NCBI RefSeq assembly: GCF_018991925.1
Contig: NW_024735503.1
Location: 3,013,021 to 3,077,020, forward strand
Origin: Homarus americanus
Taxonomy: Eukaryota > Arthropoda > Malacostraca > Decapoda > Nephropidae
Direction of reading: 5' to 3'
DNA length: 64,000 nucleotides
In this document: positions 54,130-61,520 of the stretch, piece after piece
Layout: the number at the start of each line of letters is the position of its first letter
Position numbering within the stretch: position 1 is the first letter of the stretch
Made by a program: the position numbers and the translations under genes
Notes under the pieces: generated by a model
The model's input: only the letters and a program-made list of their open reading frames with translations
The model's database searches: none
What the model was told of the DNA's origin: nothing

Positions 54130-57100
54130 ACTCGATCAGGGGCTTTCTTATACTCGATCAGGGACTTTCTTAAACTCGATCAGGGCCTTTATTATACTCG
54201 ATCATGGAGTTTGTTATAATCGACCAGGACTTTGTTATACTCGACCAGGGGGCTTTTTATACCTCGATCAGGAACTTTGTTATACTCGATCAGGGGCGTT
54301 TGTTATACTCGATGAGGGAACTCTGTTATACTCGATGAGGGACTCTCTTATACCGATGAAGGGCTTTGTTATACTCGATCAGGGACTTTCTAAACTCGAT
54401 CAGGGCCTTTGTTATACTCGATCATGGGAGTTTGTTATAATCGACCAGGAGACTTTGTTATACTCGACCAGGGGCTCTTTTATACTCGATGAGGGGCTTT
54501 GTTATACTCGATGAGAGGGCTTTGTTATACTCGATTAGGGACTTTGTTATACTCGATCAGGGAATTTGTTATACTCGATCAGAGGCTTTGATAAACTCGA
54601 TCAGGGACTTTGTTATACTCGACCAGGGACTTTGTTATACTCGATCAGGGACTTTGTTATATCGATCAGGACTTTGTTATACTCGATCACGGGGCTTTTT
54701 TTACTCGATGAGGAGACTTTGTTATACTCGATGAGGGGCTTTGTTATACTCCTGATCAGGGAATTTGTTACACTCGATGTGGGGACTTTGTTATAGTCGA
54801 TGAGGGGCCTTGTTATATTCGATAAGGGCCTTTGTTATACTCGATCACAGGACTTTGTTATACTCGATCAGGGACTTTGTTATACTCGATCTTGGGACTT
54901 TGTTATACTCGATCAGGGGCCATTGATAAACTCCATTAGGGTCTTTGTTATACCCGATCAGGGACTTTGTTGTATTCGATCAGAGGACTTTGTTATTTTC
55001 GATCAGGGATTTTGTTATACTCGATCAGGGACTTTCTTATATTCGATCAGGGGACTTTGTTATACTCGATCAGGGAACTTTGTTATACTCCATTAAGGGA
55101 CTTTGTTATACTCGATCAGGGGACTTTCTTATATTCTATCAGGGACTTTGTTATACCTCGACCAGGGGCTTTTTATACTCGATCAGGCTTTGTTATACTC
55201 GATCAGGGAGCTTTGTTATACTCGATGAGAAACTTTGTCATACTCGATCAGGTTAATTTGTTATACTCGACCAGGGACTTTGTTATACTCGAATCGGGGC
55301 TATACTCGATCAGGGGCTTTGTTATACTCTATCAGGGAATTTGTTATGCTTGATGGGACTTTGTTATACTCGATCAGGGGACTTTGTTATACCCGATCAG
55401 GGCTTTGTTATAATCGAGCAGGGACTTTCTTTACTCGATCAGGACTTTGTTTTACCGACCAGGGCTTTTTACTCGATAAGGGGCCTTTGTTATACCCGAC
55501 GAGGGCCTTGTTATACTCGATGAGGGTAGTTTGTTATACTCGATTAGGGGACTCTGTTATACTTGATCAGAGGACTTTGTTATACTCGATCAGGGGCTTT
55601 GTTATACTCGATCAGTTGACTTTGTTATACTCAATCAGGGGGCTGTTAAATCTGATCAGGGGACTTTGTTGTACTCGATCTGGGGACTTTGTTATACTCG
55701 ATGAGGGACTTTGTTATACCCGATCAGGTAACTTTGTTATACTCGATCTTGGGACTTTGTTACACTCGATCAGGGCCCTTGTTATACTCGATCAGGGCGT
55801 TTGTTATACTCGATGAGGAACTCTGTTATACTCGATGAGGACTTTGGTATACTTGATCAAGGGGCTTTGTTATACTCGATCAAGGGACTTTCTTAAACTC
55901 GATCAGGGCCTTTGTTATACTCGATCATGGGAGTTTGTTATAATCGACCAGGGACTTGTTATACTCGACCAGGGGCTTTTTATACTCGATCAGAACTTTG
56001 TTATACTCGATCAGGGGAATTGTTATACTCGATCAGAGGGCTTTGTTATACTCGATCAGGACTTTGTATACTCTTGACCAGTGGACTTTGTTATACTCGA
56101 TCAGGGAGTTTGTTATATTCGATTAGGGACTTTGTTATACTCGATCAGGGGCTTTTTATACTCGATGGGGGACTTTGTTATACAAGATCAGGGCTGTATT
56201 ATACTCGATCAGGAATTTGTTACACTCGATTGTGGGGACTTGTTATAGTCGATGAGGGCCTTTTTATAACTCGATTAGCCTTTGTTATACTCTGATCACG
56301 GGACTTTGTTATACCCGATCAGGGCCATTGTTATACTCCATTATGGTCTTTGTTATTCGATCAGGGGACTTTTGTATTCGATCAGCGGCCTTTGTTATAC
56401 CCGATCAGGGGCTTTGTTGTGCTCGATTAGAGGATTTTGTTATTTTCGATCAGGGCCATTCTTATACTCCATTAGGGTCTTTGTTATACCCGATCAGGGA
56501 CTTTCTTATATTCCATCAGACTTTGTTATACTCGATCAGGGGACTTTGTTATACTCGATCAGGGGCTTTCTTTATACTCGATCAAGGACTTTGTTATACT
56601 CGATCAGAGTGACTTTGTTATACCTGATCAGGGGGCTTTCTTATACTCGATCAAGGGACTTTGTTATACCCGATCAGGGACTTTGTTATACTCGATCAGG
56701 GTCTGTTATACTCGATCAGTGGACTTTGTTATACTCGATCAGAGGACTTTGGGATACTCGATCAGGGACTTTGTTATACTCGATCAGGGACTTTGTTATA
56801 CTCGACCAGGGCCTTTGTTATACTCGATGAGGGACTTGTTATACTCGATCAGGGGACTTTGTTATACTCTACCAGGGGCCTTTGTTATACCTCGATGAGG
56901 GCCTTTGTTATAACTCGATGAGGGGACTTTGTTATACCTCGATCAGGGGACTTTGTTATACTCGACCAGGGCCTTTGTTATACTCGATCAGGGACTTTGT
57001 TATACTCGATCAGGGGACATTTTTATATTCGACCAGGGCCTTTTGTTATACTCGATGAGGGGCCTTGTTATACTCGATGAGGGGACTTTGTTATACTCGA

Positions 57101-57738
57101 TCAGGGACTTTCTTATATTCCATCAGGGACTTTGTTATACTCGATCAGGGGACTTTGTTATACTCGACCAGGGCCTTTTGTTATACTCGATGAGGGGCCT
57201 TGTTATACTCGATTAGAGGACTTTGTTATACCTCGATCAGGGCCTTTGTTATACTCGATTAGAGGACTTTGTTATACTCGATGAGGGCCTTTGTTATACT
57301 CGATGAGGGACTTTGTTATACTCGATCAGGGACTTTCTTATATTCCATCAGGGACTTTGTTATTTCCGATCAGGACTTTGTTATACTCGACCAGACTTTT
57401 TATACTCGATGAGGGGAACTTTGTTATACTCGATGAGGGACTTTGTTATACTCGATCAGGACTTTGTTATACTCGACCAGGGCCTTTGTTATACTCGATG
57501 AGGGGACTTTGTTATACTCGATGAGGGACTTTGTTATACTCCGATCAGGGGACTTTGTTATACTCGACCAGGGTATACTCTACCAGGGCCTTTATTTATA
57601 CTCGATGAGGGCCTTTGTTATACTCGATTAGAACTTTTGTTACTCGATCAGGGACTTTGTTATACTCTACCAGAATTTTTTTATAATCTATTGGGGATCT
57701 TTGTTATATTATTTCTGTCTGGGGACTTTATTATACTC
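54130..57738 (+). repeat. Indel-rich satellite block 3 (right end of + array)
   Basis: Satellite with frequent loss of one G from GGGG, missing AC or TA pairs, TTATACCTCG and TTATACCCGA errors, and fused units. The stretch about 54,420-54,760 repeats the variant order of the clean sequence at 53,805-54,125. The stretch 54,780-55,090 follows 49,250-49,560 or 51,360-51,670. The last part (56,600-57,650) is dominated by consensus-like units. The satellite ends inside a monomer at TTATTATACTC, directly against the poly(T) tract. Confidence 0.85.
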
Positions 57739-57758
57739 TTTTTTTTTTTTTTTTTTTT
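57739..57758 (-). other. Poly(T) tract: poly(A) tail of the minus-strand retroelement
   Basis: Twenty T in a row begin exactly where the last satellite monomer stops (after TATACTC). On the minus strand this is a poly(A) tail at the 3' end of the retroelement fragment. It fixes the insertion boundary on the satellite side to the base, inside a monomer at the TATACTC/GATC junction, if the element really inserted into satellite. Confidence 0.8.
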
Positions 57759-58267
57759 AATTGATTTGTGAGAATATTACCTACGTGGACCTTAGCTAAA
57801 TGCTGGTCCACCCACTGCTGAGATAAAACACCAGCGTCTTTTTTGTTAAATGCACATCTCCACCATAATGTGGGGGGGGGATGCTCGGTAAAACTGTAGG
57901 GTTTCTTGAGAGAGTAGTTAATTGTGGTTAGCTTTCTGTATGCTTCTCTGCTGTGATGGGTGGTTGTATGTTTCTCTAGCTAATAGTGTGTTCAGAACCT
58001 CTATGAGGTAGTGCTGCAGTGTGTTTTCTTGCTTCCGCTGTCTGAGTCTTGCATGTACTGCTCTGCTTGTGCCGACACAAGTATTTCCCAAGTATGGAAA
58101 TTATCAGTGATCGGTAGAGTGCTTCTGCCCTTCTTGTCTCCTCCTTCATGAATGGTGGTCTCTCATAATACGTGACCTGATAGTACCACCTAGCCGATCG
58201 AGTACTGGTGTTAATCTTCTGTGTTTCTCTATTTTCACTGAGCGGTTCGTGTTATTAGCGGTCTTCT

Positions 58268-58691
58268 TTATCTGCTCTGACTGGGCAGGATGTTCATCTC
58301 AATGTTTCGCTGTTCTAACGCAACATGGCCTCCAGCTTGTTCATATTCCTGGGATTCCATTATGACTGGGCACCCAGTTAATGATAACTTGCCGATCTTG
58401 TAGCTTTAAACCTTGCAGTAGTCCCAATAACGGATGTTATGAGATGAATGTGTCTCTATACTCTCTCTGCATTGTAGCGCTTCAATAGCACGCCGGGAGT
58501 CAGGTGTGTATTACAATGCCTTGTTGACTGTTTTGGAGAAAACGCTGTCAGGGCTTATTATGGCAGCTAAACAACTTTAAATGAAGCATCCATCTGAAGA
58601 AGTTTGCCCAAAGGGACGTGTTACCTCCTTCTATAATTGAAGCTGCTCCTGCCTTCGTACTAAGTGATACTCTACAAGAACCGTCTGTGTA
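58268..58691 (-). pseudogene. RNase H domain of a non-LTR element, frameshifted
   Basis: The minus strand encodes three landmark RNase H motifs in the correct order. YTDGSC (58,691-58,674) carries the first catalytic Asp. A TDSRRAIEALQ-like string (58,507-58,472) carries a later catalytic Asp and is readable only if one extra T within ACCTGACTCC is ignored. INWVPSHNGIPG (about 58,382-58,347) is the conserved Trp-Pro-x-His-x-Gly segment; one base further on, a frameshift separates it from an NEQAG-like string. A segment ending ILPSQSR and a stop follows at about 58,268. Spacing of about 70 codons from YTDGS to TDSRR and 40 to WVPSH fits the family. The fragment has several in-frame stops and at least two single-base frameshifts, so it cannot make a working enzyme. 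Some indels may be sequencing errors, because the adjacent satellite is also indel-rich. Confidence 0.75.
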
Positions 58692-58700
58692 ATACCTGTA

Positions 58701-58950
58701 CTATTAGGGTGTGTCATGGAGGAATTAGCTAAAACTAATATTTATCACTTTTTTGGTAGATTTTTAGTGTATATAAACAGAAAATAATTTCAGTTTCAAT
58801 ATTTTGACAACTTTGCTAGGTAAATTTTAGCGTGAAATTTATTGAAATCTAACTTATTACAGCTGCATTGGTGCATTACAATTAAATAGTGAACATTGCT
58901 TTCTGACACCATTCTTTAACGACCCAACTAACAATATTTTTTCTGTTTCA
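58701..58950. other. Unique AT-rich sequence
   Basis: Non-repetitive, AT-rich DNA with no open frame of note and no match to the satellite. It ends in a pyrimidine-rich run, TTTTTTCTGTTTCAG (58,937-58,951), that has the form of an intron 3' splice site. A TTTAAC sequence upstream (about 58,915) could serve as a branch point. No matching exon or reading frame confirms this, so the call is descriptive only. Confidence 0.4.
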
Positions 58951-59302
58951 GATTCTGATGCATTTATAAGTTGATAATATTTAGATGGCTGCTTATTGTC
59001 AGGACGGAACCAAAAATCCAGCCATCTCAGTCCACTATCTTGGGTCTGGGAGAGGCTCCTGAAGTCGGAGTTGCCTACATTGAGGATGCTGAGATACGGT
59101 CATTTTAATCAGGCAAATCCAGTGAAAAGAACCAGAACTTACACAAACAAAGACATTGCCAGTGATATGAAGCCAAAGCTGTCTTAACACAGTACACTCT
59201 GGCCTAACCCCGCTCGAATTCAAGCCTCCAGTCATAACAAGTCAGAAAGATTAGTGAAGACTGCTAGCCAGTTGGGGAAAGGCAGATATCTCTCTTGGGA
59301 AG
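58951..59302. other. Unique sequence, possible transcribed fragment of unknown nature
   Basis: Balanced-composition unique DNA up to the gap. On the + strand an open frame without a proper start runs from about 58,978 to a stop at 59,187. Its first in-frame ATG is at about 59,089, giving MLRYGHFNQANPVKR and a short basic tail. A separate ATG at 58,985 opens only 25 codons. On the minus strand a 66-codon frame lies at 59,035-59,235. None resembles a family I recognise. The region could be a terminal exon, part of another dispersed repeat, or intergenic DNA. Confidence 0.35.
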
Positions 59303-59402
59303 NNNNNNNNNNNNNNNNNNNNNNNNNNNNNNNNNNNNNNNNNNNNNNNNNNNNNNNNNNNNNNNNNNNNNNNNNNNNNNNNNNNNNNNNNNNNNNNNNN
59401 NN
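59303..59402. other. Assembly gap, exactly 100 N
   Basis: Exactly one hundred N between unique sequence on the left and inverted satellite on the right. As a fixed-size placeholder it gives no information on true distance or orientation. The change from + to minus satellite orientation happens across this gap. Confidence 0.98.
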
Positions 59403-59699
59403 CCCCTGATCGAGTATAACAAAGGCCCCTGATCGAGTATAACAAAGGCCCCTGATCGAGTATAGCAAAGTCCCCTCATCGAGTATAACAAACGCCCCTC
59501 ATCGAGTATAACAAAGGCCCTGATCGAATATAACAAAGTCCCAAGATCGAGTATAAAAAAGCCTCCCTGATCGAGTATAACAAAGTCCCCTCATCGAATA
59601 TAACAAAGTCCCCTGATCGAGTATAACAAAGTCCACTGGTCGAGTATAACAAAGTCCTCTGATCGAATATAACAAAGTTACCTGATCAAGTATAACAAA

Positions 59700-60000
59700 G
59701 CCCTCTCATCGAGTATAACAAAGCCCCCTCATCGAGTATAAAAATGCCCCCTGGTCGAGTATAACAAAGTCCCATGGTCGATTATAACAAACTCCCATGA
59801 TCGAGTATAAGAAAGGCCCCTGATCGAGTATAAGAAAGTCACCTGATCGAGTATAACAAAGCCTCCTGATCGAGTATAACAAAGTCCCCTCATCGAGTAT
59901 AACAAAGTCCCAAGATCGAGTATAACAAAGTCCCTTGATCGAGTATATCAAAGTCCCCTGATCAAATATAAAAAAAGTACCCTGATCGAGTATAACAAAG
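59700..60000 (-). repeat. Higher-order repeat in inverted array, copy 1
   Basis: The series starting CCCTCTCATCGAG at 59,701 recurs at 61,223 (offset 1,522 bp, 66 monomers plus four bases). It includes a rare TATAAAAATGCCCCCTGG unit and two consecutive TATAAGAAAG units. Small differences are present (CCCATGGTCG against CCCCTGGTCG). Confidence 0.72.
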
Positions 60001-61222
60001 ACCCTTAATGGAGCATAACAATGGCCCCTGATCGAGTATAACAAAGTCCCAAGATCGAGTATAACAACGTCCCCTGATCGAGTATAACAAAGTCCCCTGA
60101 TCGAGAATAACAAAGTCCCCTGATCGAGTATAAAAAAGCCACCTGATCGAGTATAACAAAGTCCCCTAATAGAAATATAACAATGTCCTCTGATAGAGTA
60201 TAACAATGTCCCCTGGTCGAGTATAACAAAGTCCCCTGGTCGAGTATAACAAAGTCCCATGACCGAGTATAACAAAGGCCACTGATCGAGTATAACAAAG
60301 GACCCTGGAAGAGTATAAAAAAGCCCATGATCGAGTATAAAAAGTCCCCTCGTCGAGTATAACAAAGTCCCCTGATCGTGTATAACAAAGCCCCCTGATC
60401 GAATTTTAAAAAGCCCCCTGGTCGAGTATAACAAAGTGCCATGATCGATTATAACAAAGTCACAATATCGAGTATAACAAAGCCCCCTTGATCGAATATG
60501 ACAAAGTCCACTAATCGTGTATAAAAAAGCCACCTGATCGAGTATAACAAAGTCCCCTAATAGAAATATAACAACTTCCCCTGATAGAGTATAACAATGG
60601 CCCCTGGTCGAGTATAACAAAGTCACCTGATCGAGTATAAAAAAGTCCCAATATCGAGTATAGCAAAGACCCCTTGATCGAGTATAACAAAGTCCACTGA
60701 TAAAGTACAACAAAGTCCCCTGATCGAGAATAACAAAGTCCCCTGATCGAGTATAAAAAAGCCACATGATCGAGTATAACAAAGTCCCCTGATCGTGTAT
60801 AACAAAGACCCACGATCGAGTATAACAAAGTCCCAATATCGAGTATAGTAAAGACCCCTTGATCGAGTATAACAAAGTCCACTGATCGAGTACAACAAAG
60901 TCCCCTGATCGAGTATAACAAAGTCCCCTGATCGAGAATAACAAAGTCCCCTGATCGAGTATAAAAAAGCCACATGATCGAGTATAACAAAGTCCCCTGA
61001 TCGTGTATAACAAAGTCCCCTGATCGAGTATAGCAAAGTCCCCTGATGGAGTATAACAAAGTCCCCTCATCGAGTATAAAAAAGCCCCCTGATCGAGTAT
61101 AACAAAGTCCCCTCATCGAATATAACAAAGTCCCCTGATCGAGTATAACAATGTCCACTGGTCGAGTATAACAAAGTCCTCTGATAGAATATAACAAAGT
61201 TCCCTGATCGAGTATAACAAAG

Positions 61223-61520
61223 CCCTCTCATCGAGTATAACAAAGCCCCCTCATCGAGTATAAAAATGCCCCCTGGTCGAGTATAACAAAGTCCCCTGGT
61301 CGATTATAACAAACTCCCATGATCGAGTATAAGAAAGGCCCCTGATCGAGTATAAGAAAGTCCCCTGATCGAGTATAACAAGCAGCCTGATCGAGTATAA
61401 CAAAGTCCCCTCATCGAGGATAACAAAGTCCCAAGATCGAGTATAACAAAGTCCCCTGATCGAGCATATTCAAATTCCCCTGATCAAATATAAGAAAGTA
61501 CCCTGATCGAGTATAACAAA
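61223..61520 (-). repeat. Higher-order repeat in inverted array, copy 2
   Basis: Collinear partner of 59,700-60,000 at 1,522 bp. Between the two copies there is a further local duplication of about 8-9 monomers: the AGTCCCAATATCGAGTATAG series at about 60,645 and again at about 60,830, with the GCCACATGATCG unit at 60,761 and 60,969. Confidence 0.7.

Larger units (their letters stand above)
57739..58700 (-). mobile_element. 5'-truncated non-LTR retrotransposon fragment with RNase H remains
   Basis: Reading the minus strand from about 58,700 down to the poly(A) at 57,758 gives, in order, an RNase H-like region (about 58,691-58,268), a possible C-terminal segment and a short 3' untranslated tail. 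The C-terminal segment includes TLQHYLIE (58,022-57,999), which resembles the His/Cys-type tail after RNase H in many arthropod and mollusc non-LTR elements. No reverse transcriptase motif appears upstream of RNase H, where the sequence turns AT-rich and non-coding. The copy is therefore 5'-truncated, as is usual for target-primed insertion. RNase H downstream of the reverse transcriptase is known from I-, Jockey- and Tad-type elements; the exact clade cannot be told. I could not identify a target-site duplication, because the other flank is not satellite. Confidence 0.72.

Noticed and set aside
1..57738. CRISPR array
   Set aside because: Units are contiguous 23-bp copies with no unique spacers, no leader and no cas genes. 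Differences between units are point variants of the same sequence.
1..57738. Telomere repeat or telomeric variant
   Set aside because: The unit contains GGGG but has no TTAGGG- or TTAGG-type core, is 23 bp long and appears in both orientations inside a scaffold.
1..57738. G-quadruplex-forming array
   Set aside because: There is only one G-run of 3-5 per 23 bp, so loops would be about 19 bases. This is too long for ordinary quadruplex predictions.
1..57738. TATA-like promoters in each unit (TTATACTC)
   Set aside because: The string is part of the repeat consensus and recurs thousands of times. Nothing distinguishes any copy as a promoter.
58985..59062. ATG-started short peptide (25 codons) as a gene
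   Set aside because: It is too short, has no recognisable similarity, and lies in a region without gene context.
57739..59302. Endogenous virus or LTR retrotransposon
   Set aside because: No protease, integrase, envelope or LTR structure is visible. The poly(A) tail and WVPSH-type RNase H fit a non-LTR element better.
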